Made by a program: the position numbers and the translations under genes | The notes under the pieces: generated by a model | What the model was told of the DNA's origin: nothing | The model's input: the letters and a program-made list of their open reading frames with translations, nothing else | Databases searched by the model: none | Shown: positions 56,530 through 64,000 of the stretch, one piece after another | How the letters are laid out: each line of letters starts with the position of its first letter | Numbering within the stretch: the first letter of the stretch is position 1 | Assembly: GCA_900314655.1 (NCBI GenBank) | Contig: OMWC01000011.1 | Span: 62,001 to 126,000 of the forward strand | Length of the DNA stretch: 64,000 nt | Reading direction: 5' to 3' | Source: an uncultured Prevotellaceae bacterium | Lineage (GTDB): Bacteria; Bacteroidota; Bacteroidia; Bacteroidales; Bacteroidaceae

Positions 56530-56537
56530 CAAAAGTA
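56530..56537 (-). promoter_or_regulatory. TACTTTTG promoter box of the lipoprotein/two-component operon
   Basis: Minus-strand TAnnTTTG match 42 bp upstream of the lipoprotein start. Confidence 0.6.
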
Positions 56538-56542
56538 TGACG

Positions 56543-56585
56543 AAAAAGCCAGTCCGTGAAAAATATTCAGCGAACTGGCTTTTTT
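56543..56585 (-). terminator. Terminator after dusB
   Basis: AAAAAGCCAGT and ACTGGCTTTTT arms with a 20-nt loop containing a weaker inner dyad. It separates the dusB operon from the lipoprotein operon. Confidence 0.85.
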
Positions 56586-56631
56586 ATTCAGTGAAAACAG
56601 AATACTGCTATCCGTCAGCACCCATCACCTA

Positions 56632-57669
56632 TCATGCTACACCCGATTCTTTCAGCAACAGGCGGCACTGTTCCAAGAGGTCGTTAAGCTCGCTGATGGT
56701 CTCGGCACGCAACATTTGGATGCGCATCTGGCGGAAATTGGGAATACCCTTGAAGATAGGCGAGGCTGCCAAGTGGCGGCGGGTATGGAGTATGGCACGC
56801 AGTTCGTTGCGCGGATCATCTTCCCCGCGTTCCTTTTTAATATGTGCAAGGTTTATCTGGAGCTGTTCTTTCAAGATATCAATTTTATCATCAAGCGTCA
56901 ATACTCCCCTCCCTACGGGGGAGGGGCTGGGGGAGAGGCTTTCCCTAATCTCCTTGAATATCCATGGACGACCGAAGGTGGCGCGACCAATCATCACGGC
57001 ATCCACACAGTAGCGCTCAAAAGCCAGGCGGGCTTCTTCGGGCGTGGTGATATCACCGTTGCCGATAATGGGAATATGGATGTGTGGGTTACGCTTCACT
57101 TCTCCTATCAATGTCCAGTCGGCCTGTCCGGTGTACATCTGGCTGCGGGTACGTCCGTGGATAGTGAGCGCCTGAATGCCACAGTCCTGCAGTTGTTCGG
57201 CCAACGTGGTGATGATGAGTTGCTCCTGATTCCAGCCTAAGCGGGTTTTCACCGTGACGGGTGTGTTGACGGCCTTGACCACTTCGCGCGTAATCTCCAG
57301 CAACAGTTCTGGCTTCTGCAACATGCCGGCTCCGGCTCCTTTACCAGCCACTTTCTTTACGGGACATCCGAAGTTCAAATCAATTACATCGGGATGAGCC
57401 TCGGATTCCACGATACGAGCGGCTTCTACCATCTGCGGCACATCACGCCCGTAAATCTGGATGCCCACGGGCCGTTCTTCATCAGCAATGGTGAGCTTAT
57501 TGACCGTGGACTTCACGGAGCGCACCAAAGCCTCAGCCGATACAAATTCGGTATAGACCATGGAAGCCCCGAAGCGTTTGCAGAGCTTACGGAAGCCGAT
57601 ATCCGTCACATCCTCCATCGGAGCGAGGAAAAGCGGCTGCGGTTCAAATTCTATGTTTCCTATTTTCAT
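56632..57669 (-). CDS. dusB: tRNA-dihydrouridine synthase
   Basis: Protein of 345 residues. FMN-binding TIM-barrel motifs LFLAPMEDVTDIGFRKLCKR, the active-site Cys in IDLNFGCPVKKV, TIHGRTRSQMYTG and GNGDITTPEEA. It reduces uridine to dihydrouridine in tRNA. A Pro/Ser-rich insert SLSPSPSPVGRGV between barrel and helical domain is encoded by a palindromic element. Its ATG overlaps the dprA stop by 4 bp. Confidence 0.94.
   Translation of the reverse strand: MKIGNIEFEPQPLFLAPMEDVTDIGFRKLCKRFGASMVYTEFVSAEALVRSVKSTVNKLTIADEERPVGIQIYGRDVPQMVEAARIVESEAHPDVIDLNFGCPVKKVAGKGAGAGMLQKPELLLEITREVVKAVNTPVTVKTRLGWNQEQLIITTLAEQLQDCGIQALTIHGRTRSQMYTGQADWTLIGEVKRNPHIHIPIIGNGDITTPEEARLAFERYCVDAVMIGRATFGRPWIFKEIRESLSPSPSPVGRGVLTLDDKIDILKEQLQINLAHIKKERGEDDPRNELRAILHTRRHLAASPIFKGIPNFRQMRIQMLRAETISELNDLLEQCRLLLKESGVA
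56904..56945. repeat. Palindromic insert in dusB
   Basis: CCCCTCCC (56906-56913) and GGGAGGGG (56919-56926), followed by a Gly-rich flank. It is in frame with dusB and encodes SLSPSPSPVGRGV. Confidence 0.75.
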
Positions 57670-58793
57670 TTTAATAAATGATAAATGCCACCGGCGAAGG
57701 TTTTCACCACGCCTTTCATCTCCAGCTCGAAGAGCGTGGCAGTAAGTTTTGAGATAGGCAGATCGGTACGCACAGTGAGCAGATTGATCTGCTGGTCGTT
57801 CTGTTTTTGAAGGGCAGCCACGATGCGGGCCTCCGTCTCGTTGAGTTGGGGGAAGAGTTGGCGCTCAATGCCTTGTTGCTGGGCGGCCGTCAGGGTGGCA
57901 TCGTCTTGCCAGCCCATCGCCATGACGAAATCTTCGGCTGATGTGATAAGGCCAGCCTGATTGTCGCGAATGAGATGGTTGCAGCCTTCGCTATAGGGAG
58001 CACCCACGGGTCCGGGGAAGGCAAAGGTGTCACGGTTATAGTCGCGGGAGAGCCGGGCTGTGATAAGGCTTCCACCTTTAGCTGCACTTTCCACCACGAC
58101 ACAAGCATCCGACATGCCCGCCACAATACGGTTTCGGCGCACGAAGTTGATCTTGTCGGCATTGGTTTGGGTGAAATGTTCCGTCAGGAGTCCGCCCTGG
58201 CAGATCATTTGGTTGGCTGTTTCGCGATGACGCGGAGGATAAAGGTCATCGAGTCCGTGGGCCAGTACGCCCACCGTCTCATAACCCTGCTGAAGAGCAT
58301 TGCGGTGGGCACAGATGTCAACGCCGTAAGCCAGTCCGCTGACGATAAGAACCTGCGGACTCCATTGCTTCAGTCCTTCGATGAAACGGCGCACGAGATC
58401 CTGTCCATAGACCGTGCAATGACGGGTACCCACGATGTTGACAATGCGCTGCTGGTTGAGATCGGCAGTTCCTTTATAGAAAAGCAGTAGCGGAGCATCA
58501 TCACATTCGCGCAGTCTGCGGGGATAGAGCGGATCGTTGAGGGTCAGTATCTGTATGCCGTACTGCTGGCAATACCGCAGTTCGGCTTCAGCGCGTGGCA
58601 TCACCGTCTCAATGTCGCGCAGCCCTTCCAGCATTTTCGGTGAGACATCGGGAACGATATCGCGGATATGGCTGCGGTTCTCCACGATGGCCGCAGCAGA
58701 TCCAGCCGCTTCATAAAGCTGGCGGATACCGGCCAGATGGAAGTAGTTGATGCGTGTGAGCGCCAGTGTTGCGAGTATTTCCTTTTCGTTCAT
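57666..58793 (-). CDS. dprA: DNA processing protein DprA
   Basis: Protein of 375 residues. Rossmann-like DprA core with IVNIVGTRHCTVYGQDLV, VLIVSGLAYGVDICAHRNAL and TEHFTQTNADKINFVRRNRIVAG. A C-terminal winged helix is present (ISKLTATLFELEMKG). DprA loads RecA on incoming single-stranded DNA in natural transformation. The start is set at MNEKEILATLALTRI (58793); the upstream extension would translate a 7-bp repeat and overlap the thioesterase gene. Confidence 0.95.
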   Translation of the reverse strand: MNEKEILATLALTRINYFHLAGIRQLYEAAGSAAAIVENRSHIRDIVPDVSPKMLEGLRDIETVMPRAEAELRYCQQYGIQILTLNDPLYPRRLRECDDAPLLLFYKGTADLNQQRIVNIVGTRHCTVYGQDLVRRFIEGLKQWSPQVLIVSGLAYGVDICAHRNALQQGYETVGVLAHGLDDLYPPRHRETANQMICQGGLLTEHFTQTNADKINFVRRNRIVAGMSDACVVVESAAKGGSLITARLSRDYNRDTFAFPGPVGAPYSEGCNHLIRDNQAGLITSAEDFVMAMGWQDDATLTAAQQQGIERQLFPQLNETEARIVAALQKQNDQQINLLTVRTDLPISKLTATLFELEMKGVVKTFAGGIYHLLK

Positions 58794-58798
58794 GATTC

Positions 58799-58819
58799 TG
58801 GGTGTTAGGTGACGGGTCT
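58799..58819. repeat. 7-bp repeat (TGGGTGT type), short tract
   Basis: TGGGTGT, TAGGTGA, CGGGTCT, in the gap between dprA and the thioesterase gene. Two further units in the opposite orientation (CCCATCA, CCTATCA) lie at 56621-56634 at the dusB end. Confidence 0.5.
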
Positions 58820-58822
58820 TTT

Positions 58823-59221
58823 CTATAGCCATTCCTTGAAAGCCCGGTCATAATCCTCGCTGTCGGCAAGTTTCCCATTGACGAGGCAAACCAGTTCCAC
58901 TTTGGCGCGGGCGCAGAGTTTCATGTCACTGACCCGCAGGATGTCCTGGAAGAACGTATAGCGCAGCGTACCTTTCGTAATATGGAGCCTTGAGATGAAT
59001 TCATCATCACAGCGCAGAGGCGACTTGTACTGGATATCAATACGATGCACCACAGCATCTGTGCCCTTGGCGTGCATCTCGGCGAAACTCAGTCCGCAAG
59101 CCTTCAGGAAAAGATGGCGCGTATGTTCCATATAGTGGAGGTAGTTGGCATTGTTCACGATGCCTTCAATGTCGCATTCATAGTCGCGCACCTCCATACG
59201 GGTTTCAAAAATCTTACTCAT
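58823..59221 (-). CDS. Acyl-CoA thioesterase (hotdog fold, YbgC-like)
   Basis: Protein of 132 residues. The 4HBT pattern EVRDYECDIEGIVNNANYLHYMEHTR includes the catalytic Asp-type region for this subfamily. IDIQYKSPLRCDDEF follows. It hydrolyses acyl-CoA thioesters; the chain length is unknown. A TAGTTTTG promoter box lies 30 bp upstream. First gene of the thioesterase-dprA-dusB operon. Confidence 0.88.
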   Translation of the reverse strand: MSKIFETRMEVRDYECDIEGIVNNANYLHYMEHTRHLFLKACGLSFAEMHAKGTDAVVHRIDIQYKSPLRCDDEFISRLHITKGTLRYTFFQDILRVSDMKLCARAKVELVCLVNGKLADSEDYDRAFKEWL

Positions 59222-59250
59222 GTCATGGATGTTGTTTACCGATTAGAGCG

Positions 59251-59258
59251 CAAAACTA
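59251..59258 (-). promoter_or_regulatory. TAGTTTTG promoter box
   Basis: Minus-strand TAnnTTTG match 30 bp upstream of the thioesterase gene; likely promoter for thioesterase-dprA-dusB. Confidence 0.6.
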
Positions 59259-59296
59259 CAAAAAAACTATGGAATGGCGAAGTCTTTTTGTCTTTT

Positions 59297-60592
59297 TTAT
59301 TTCCTCTTCAGATATTCATAGCCGAAACGGCAGCGCAGACAGTCCTTGCGGTCACAGTATTCCTTACGGAGCTGGATGAGGGCCTGGCTGTCACCGGCAC
59401 TCTCGATGGGCAGGCCGCATTGCTGCCACATCCGCGTGATATGGTTGTTCTCGGCCTTCAGTTGTTCCAGCAGGTCAAAAGCCCTGTCGCAGAGCTCTTC
59501 CTTGGAATGATGGCGCCCATAGGCAAAGAGCATCGGTATGGCCGTATTGATCATCAGCAGGTTCAACGAAGCCTTCGAAAGATTCTTCCGTGTCTTGCAG
59601 GAAGTGGAGCCGAAGGTATAGTGTGTTTCCCAATAGGGCGTAACGTTGGTCTTCAGCACCTCTTCCAGTTCTTCGATACGCTTACATTCCAGCAACTGGC
59701 TGAGTCCCGCCCGTCGGCTGTAGTAGAGTTGGGCCAGTTGAGAGAGCCGGATATGTGGAAAGTTCTGCGGGCGCAATCGGAGGAAGCGCCAGATGGTGGG
59801 GTCCATCGGCTGCAAATGGAATTTATGCTGCAAGTAGAGGTATTCATTTCGCAAGCGCGAGAAAAAGCCTTCGTTGAGCGCATCTCGCTGATATTGCTCC
59901 GGAATCTGACTGACTTCCAGCAGTCCGGCCTGCCCCATGAAGATGGCTTCTATCTGGAAGAGGTCATCGCGGTGGTGAGCCACACTGCCGAGCGGCACGT
60001 GGTAAGCCCATTGTTCGAAAGCCTCACTGTTCACGCCGAAACCATAGTTGCGCGCCAGCGTGACGAAATAACCCGCCTCCCAGGAACCTTCGCAACGCTC
60101 CACCCGCTGGCAGATGGCTTCCGTCTTCTGCTCCAGCCGTTCGGTCTGCAGCGCGCTCATCCATGAATGTACCGTCAGCCGGGTCAGGTCGGGAATAATC
60201 CGATAGCACGGAGGATACTGATCTTCGTTCAGCAGTTCTTCATAATGATCCTTCACCTGCGGCGGCACGTCCAGCTGCAGCTGCGGCAGATAGTTGCCCG
60301 CAGCAGTCTTCACGTCGCGGTCGATGACCGATGCCACATGGAGCACCACGTTATCATAGGCCGGATCATGGTCGTGCCCGTGCAGATACCAGTCGCCCGA
60401 ACGCTCATGGATCTCCACATTGCCCACCCAGAGCGTGCCGTTGATTTTCACCTTGGCATTGAAGAAGTCGGGCCCTGCATGTCGGTTATGCAGCCCCGGG
60501 TCTATCACTTCTACCGCTTGTCCGTCGGTAGTCTGTAGTTCCTTGAGTGGAAATAGCTTGTGTTTCCAACAGTAATGTAGCAAGACTTCCAT
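59297..60592 (-). CDS. DUF2851 family protein
   Basis: Protein of 431 residues starting MEVLLHYCWKHKLFPLKEL. The N-terminal signature VEVIDPGLHNRHAGPDFFNAKVKI and GNVEIHERSGDWYLHGHDHD matches DUF2851, common in Bacteroidetes. The C-terminus has a four-Cys set (CDRKDCLRCRFGYEYL). Function unknown. The start at 60592 is favoured because an upstream extension spans the TACTTTTG box at 60613. Confidence 0.88.
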   Translation of the reverse strand: MEVLLHYCWKHKLFPLKELQTTDGQAVEVIDPGLHNRHAGPDFFNAKVKINGTLWVGNVEIHERSGDWYLHGHDHDPAYDNVVLHVASVIDRDVKTAAGNYLPQLQLDVPPQVKDHYEELLNEDQYPPCYRIIPDLTRLTVHSWMSALQTERLEQKTEAICQRVERCEGSWEAGYFVTLARNYGFGVNSEAFEQWAYHVPLGSVAHHRDDLFQIEAIFMGQAGLLEVSQIPEQYQRDALNEGFFSRLRNEYLYLQHKFHLQPMDPTIWRFLRLRPQNFPHIRLSQLAQLYYSRRAGLSQLLECKRIEELEEVLKTNVTPYWETHYTFGSTSCKTRKNLSKASLNLLMINTAIPMLFAYGRHHSKEELCDRAFDLLEQLKAENNHITRMWQQCGLPIESAGDSQALIQLRKEYCDRKDCLRCRFGYEYLKRK

Positions 60593-60612
60593 GATATAAT
60601 GCTTAGATGCCA

Positions 60613-60620
60613 CAAAAGTA
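60613..60620 (-). promoter_or_regulatory. TACTTTTG promoter box for the DUF2851 gene
   Basis: Minus-strand TAnnTTTG match 21 bp upstream of the DUF2851 start. Confidence 0.6.
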
Positions 60621-60681
60621 CAAAAAAATAACCCAATAGCAGACTTCAAGGCAAAATATTGAAGAAAAAATGTAAGAATAC

Positions 60682-60712
60682 TTGATAATAAGGAAAAACT
60701 TTTATATTTTTG
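60682..60712 (+). promoter_or_regulatory. Promoter of the hybrid sensor gene (TTG, 20 bp, TATTTTTG)
   Basis: TTG at 60682-60684 and TATTTTTG at 60705-60712 are 20 bp apart; the ATG lies 48 bp downstream. Confidence 0.6.
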
Positions 60713-60760
60713 CCGCAAGAAAACTATTAACTCTAAAATGATAAAAAAAAGAACGATGCC

Positions 60761-63700
60761 ATGGTTCGACTTAGGATCCTTTTATGTCTCATTTTGTTTT
60801 CGGTTGTCGTGTCAGCACAACAACAGCACCACTATGAGCATGTCAGCACGCGCGGCTACAATGTTTACAGCATCTATAAAGACACGGAAGGCATCGTCTG
60901 GATAGGAACATCCGACGGACTCTTCACCTTTGCCCAGCTCTCTTCTCAAAGCCCGTTGTTCTACAAGCGCTCGGCAGCCCTTGAAAACATTGTTACCGAT
61001 ATTCAGGAAGACAATCTCCAGCGTCTGTGGCTTCACCTGCAGTCGAACGACTATCTTGTCTATACACCCCATACGAATCAGGTCATCACCGACACAAAGG
61101 ACTATCTGCGGCAGCAGGGCATTCAGGTTGCTCCCTACTTTTCGGCCAGTATCGATGAGAAGGGGCGCGTCTGGTTCTTCCAGCAAGACAAGATTCACAT
61201 CTGCGACTTCAAGGCGCAGCAGACCCGCCGTCTGCAGTTGCCCCCGAAGGCAGGAACCGTTCTAGCCATTACCTTCAGGGCGGGAAAGGCCTACGTGCTG
61301 ACGGAGCATGCGCTCTATCAGGCCGACGAGCAGACGATGGCCCTGAAATATCTCAACACCTGTCCCATCGATCCTAACTCGATATCCATCTTCCTGCAGC
61401 TGACGGAGAACGGACAGCCCTGGGTTGCCGACCGCCACCGCGTGTATTGCCTGCAAAACGGCCAATGGAGCACTTTCAGCAATCTCAACAGCACCATCAA
61501 GGGACTCACGCCCACCAAAGGCAACCAGATGTATCTGTTCACCACGACCAACGGCATCTTCTCCTTCGACGGCGGTTTCGACGTCCAAAACACGACGCAT
61601 ATGCTGAAAGCACCACCGGGAATCAACGGCCTGATCAGCAACCATGTGGATGCCGTCTATTACGACCGACTGACCGACCACGTGTGGGTGGCCTATCATA
61701 AGCACCGCCTATCGGTCTATAAGCAGACTGGCAGCTGGTTCCGCAAGCAGCAGCTCATCAGCGAGGATTCGCAATTCACCGTCAACGACATCTTCTGCAT
61801 GGCCGAAGCCCCCGATGGCACCTTGTGGATGGGCACCGAAGACAACGGCAGCTATGCCCTTTCTCCCACAGGTGCCGTCCGCCAGCACCTCTTCCCCGGT
61901 CATTCCGTGACAGCCATCAGCTTCGATTCCGCTGGGCGCATGTGGACGGGCATCTATAACGACGCCCTCTATTGCAGCGACGGCCGCAAGTTCTTCGAGG
62001 GCAGTTCTGTCTATAAAGTCATTGAAGACGCAAGGGGCATGCTCTACGTCGTGATCTTAGGCAATGGCATCTGGCGGCTCAACCCTTCAACAGGCGAATC
62101 CACGGTCCTGCCCTGCGACTCCAAATGGGTGATGGATGTGGCCATACACGGCAACACCGCCTACTACGTGACCAACGATTATCTCTACCTTTTCAACACG
62201 CTGACCCTGAAGGAACAGCATTTCCCCATCTCCGTCCTCGGCAACCCGTCAATGACCTACGGTACCAAAGCCATCGCTGCCGACAGCCATAACCGCCTCT
62301 GGGCCGTGAGCTACCGTCCGCATTCAGCGGTAAGTGTCTATGACGCAGACCGCAAAAAAGCCTATACGGTCGATGAAATGGGCAAATATCTCATCTACGG
62401 ACTGGTTTATGCCGACGGGCAGACCATGTGGTTCTCCACGGATCAAGGCTTCGTCAGCGTGAAGACCACGGGCTCCGACAGCCTCCGCTTCGAGGTATTC
62501 CATTATGCCATGACCGCCCCCGGAGAGGGTATCTTCAACGACCGCGCCATCACCATGCTCTCAGGCCATAGGCTGCTGGCCGGTTCCACGGATGGTTATC
62601 AGGTGGTAGATACAAAACTGTTGGCCCAGATGAATCGGCAGAAGACCACGTCGCCGCGTCTCATTGCCACCTCCCTGCGCATCAACGGTGTCTATGCTCA
62701 GCCGGGTGCCGAGCTCAACGGGCGCGTGCTCTACGGCTGCGACCTTCCTTATCTGAAGACGATAAATCTGGCCTACAACGAGAACAACGTGCGCCTGGAG
62801 TATGCACCGGCAGATTTTACCGCTTCTGTCTCTGCCGTTTACAGCTACCGCCTCGACAACGGACCCTGGCAACCTATGCAAGACGGCACGGTAAGCCTCA
62901 ACAATATCCCGCCGGGCAGCCATCAGCTATATGTACGCGAGCAGTCGTTCGATGGCGAGCAGACCACCACCTACCCGCTGCTCGCGATCCAAGTGGCCCG
63001 TCCCTGGTGGGCTTCATGGCCGGCCATCATCGTCTATTCCCTGCTGTTGCTGCTGCTGGCATGGTGGGTGTGGCACTATCTGAAGAGTCGCAACCTGGAG
63101 CGAATGCGCCGCTACGAACTGGCCACGGAGGCCGAGCACGAAAGACGGCTGCAGCAGATGAAGACACAATTCTTCACCAACGTGAGCCACGACCTGCGCA
63201 CACCGCTCTCGCTCGTGGTGTCGCCCGTGGAAGAACTGCTCCATACCGTGAAAGATCCCGAGACGCACGGCGTGCTGGAGATAGTCGCCAAGAATGCCAA
63301 CCGCCTCTACGACTTGGTCAACCGCCTGCTTGATTTCCATAAGTTGAACGAAGACGGAGAGCGTCTTCATCTCACCCATACCGATCTGGTGGCCTTTGTC
63401 AAAGACCTTCCGGAGACCTTTGTGCTCGAAGCCGCCAAGCGACGTATCGACTTTGCGGTGAACACCACGGAGCCGCAACTGATGATGGATGTGGATATGG
63501 AGAAACTGGGCCGCATCCTCTGCAACCTCATCGGCAACTCATTCAAGTTCACCCCCGACGGCGGCAGCATCCATATCGATATTAGCCGTGAGGAGGAGAG
63601 TGCCAAATTGGTTGTGTCGGATACAGGAGCAGGTATCTCAGAGGCTGACAAGCCTCATGTCTTTGAAAAGTTTTATATGTCGAAAGACAAGAAACTCAAC

Positions 63701-64000
63701 CGCCATATAGCCAGTACAGGCTTGGGCCTTTTCATCGTAGGCGACTATGTGAATATGCTCGGAGGCAAGGTTCAGCTGAGTGACAATGTGCCCCATGGTA
63801 CGGTCATCACCATCACGTTGCCGCTCAAACAGCACGACGAGGTGTGGATGGAGATGGAGGATGATACCGAAAGCCTTAACCTGAAGGGCACCGCCGACCT
63901 GGATGAACACTGCCCCACGCTGCTCCTCGTGGAAGACAACCACGACCTGCTCTCCTACATGGGAACCATCCTCGGCAAGCAATACCGCATCATGAAAGCC
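60761..64000 (+). CDS. Hybrid two-component system sensor/response regulator (3' truncated by window)
   Basis: 1080 codons are open to the window edge. Starting at the ATG at 60761, a signal peptide (LRILLCLILFSVVVSA) leads into beta-propeller repeats (YSIYKDTEGIVWIGTSDGLF and later DGTLWMGTEDNGSYAL), a Y_Y_Y domain (about residues 670-745), one membrane helix (WWASWPAIIVYSLLLLLLAW), HisKA with FFTNVSHDLRTPLSLV, an HATPase domain (ILCNLIGNSFKFTPDGG, TGLGLFIV) and the start of a receiver (TLLLVEDNHDLLSYM). An AraC output domain would be expected past the edge. Such proteins sense oligosaccharides and switch on glycan-use loci. An ATG at 60738 is in another frame and not used. Confidence 0.93.
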   Translation, partial: MVRLRILLCLILFSVVVSAQQQHHYEHVSTRGYNVYSIYKDTEGIVWIGTSDGLFTFAQLSSQSPLFYKRSAALENIVTDIQEDNLQRLWLHLQSNDYLVYTPHTNQVITDTKDYLRQQGIQVAPYFSASIDEKGRVWFFQQDKIHICDFKAQQTRRLQLPPKAGTVLAITFRAGKAYVLTEHALYQADEQTMALKYLNTCPIDPNSISIFLQLTENGQPWVADRHRVYCLQNGQWSTFSNLNSTIKGLTPTKGNQMYLFTTTNGIFSFDGGFDVQNTTHMLKAPPGINGLISNHVDAVYYDRLTDHVWVAYHKHRLSVYKQTGSWFRKQQLISEDSQFTVNDIFCMAEAPDGTLWMGTEDNGSYALSPTGAVRQHLFPGHSVTAISFDSAGRMWTGIYNDALYCSDGRKFFEGSSVYKVIEDARGMLYVVILGNGIWRLNPSTGESTVLPCDSKWVMDVAIHGNTAYYVTNDYLYLFNTLTLKEQHFPISVLGNPSMTYGTKAIAADSHNRLWAVSYRPHSAVSVYDADRKKAYTVDEMGKYLIYGLVYADGQTMWFSTDQGFVSVKTTGSDSLRFEVFHYAMTAPGEGIFNDRAITMLSGHRLLAGSTDGYQVVDTKLLAQMNRQKTTSPRLIATSLRINGVYAQPGAELNGRVLYGCDLPYLKTINLAYNENNVRLEYAPADFTASVSAVYSYRLDNGPWQPMQDGTVSLNNIPPGSHQLYVREQSFDGEQTTTYPLLAIQVARPWWASWPAIIVYSLLLLLLAWWVWHYLKSRNLERMRRYELATEAEHERRLQQMKTQFFTNVSHDLRTPLSLVVSPVEELLHTVKDPETHGVLEIVAKNANRLYDLVNRLLDFHKLNEDGERLHLTHTDLVAFVKDLPETFVLEAAKRRIDFAVNTTEPQLMMDVDMEKLGRILCNLIGNSFKFTPDGGSIHIDISREEESAKLVVSDTGAGISEADKPHVFEKFYMSKDKKLNRHIASTGLGLFIVGDYVNMLGGKVQLSDNVPHGTVITITLPLKQHDEVWMEMEDDTESLNLKGTADLDEHCPTLLLVEDNHDLLSYMGTILGKQYRIMKA

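Noticed and set aside
59045..60166. 373-codon open frame antisense to the thioesterase and DUF2851 genes
   Set aside because: Spans two real genes and their promoter gap; no recognisable motif.
60738..60760. ATG at 60738 as the start of the hybrid sensor
   Set aside because: It is in a different frame from the sensor domains. The ATG at 60761 gives a signal peptide and stays open through the propeller, kinase and receiver parts.

Overview
This window looks like a chromosome segment of a gut or oral Bacteroidales bacterium, most likely Prevotella or a close relative. The reasons are a recurring TAnnTTTG promoter box, often with TTTG about 20 bp upstream; almost no Shine-Dalgarno sequences; a three-gene fumarate reductase/succinate dehydrogenase operon; BspA-type leucine-rich repeat surface proteins; and a hybrid two-component sensor of the kind that controls polysaccharide use. 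I saw no rRNA, tRNA or CRISPR array.

Layout. 1-7100: end of an ATP-grasp CoA-ligase-like gene, an AraC regulator, a secreted Asn-rich protein, a secreted beta-helix (pectinesterase-like) enzyme and mutS. 7154-7866: a REP-type transposase (RAYT) element with paired hairpins at each end. 7881-14604: lgt, a four-helix-bundle protein, ychF, a zinc-ribbon protein, a repeat-filled intergenic region, a DUF3237 protein, a cupin/carboxymuconolactone decarboxylase protein with a gene remnant in its leader, a GNAT acetyltransferase and a YccF protein. 14612-26243: housekeeping genes (polA, a polyprenyl synthase, deoC, a MazG-like gene, dtd, uvrC, apt, mnmG, a P-loop kinase/CYTH fusion). Two perfect 16-bp parS sites flank apt, so this part is probably in the origin-proximal centromere region. 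26500-29997: frdC/sdhC, frdA/sdhA and frdB/sdhB. 30099-35685: a four-helix-bundle protein, a frameshifted BspA-like gene, a large inverted-repeat element, tcdA and a Fur-family gene.

35814-52441 is a glycan-use locus made of two divergent operons. The minus operon encodes a secreted enzyme of uncertain class, an aldo/keto reductase, an amidohydrolase (possible lactonase) and a zinc alcohol dehydrogenase. The plus operon encodes a secreted GH2, a secreted GH141-like beta-helix enzyme, a cytoplasmic GH31 alpha-xylosidase-like enzyme, a three-part corrinoid methyltransferase fusion and a sodium:sugar symporter. The fusion joins a UroD-like methyltransferase, the homocysteine methyltransferase half of MetH and a B12 module. 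It has no folate or AdoMet domain. I infer that it may take methyl groups from an imported O-methylated sugar and pass them to homocysteine. This is the strongest candidate for an undescribed system.

52636-64000: a LytTR/LytS-type two-component system co-transcribed with a Cthe_2159-like lipoprotein, then dusB-dprA-thioesterase, a DUF2851 gene, and a hybrid two-component sensor cut off by the window end.

The second theme is repeats. Short tandem arrays with fixed periods of 7, 9 and 22 bp and CCCTCCCT/AGGGAGGG palindromes recur at gene ends, at start codons and inside protein linkers. The 7-bp family occurs at more than ten places, including linkers of lgt and the LytTR regulator. A 22-bp palindrome array encodes the signal-peptide end of the pectinesterase-like enzyme and recurs about 48 kb away in an intergenic gap.
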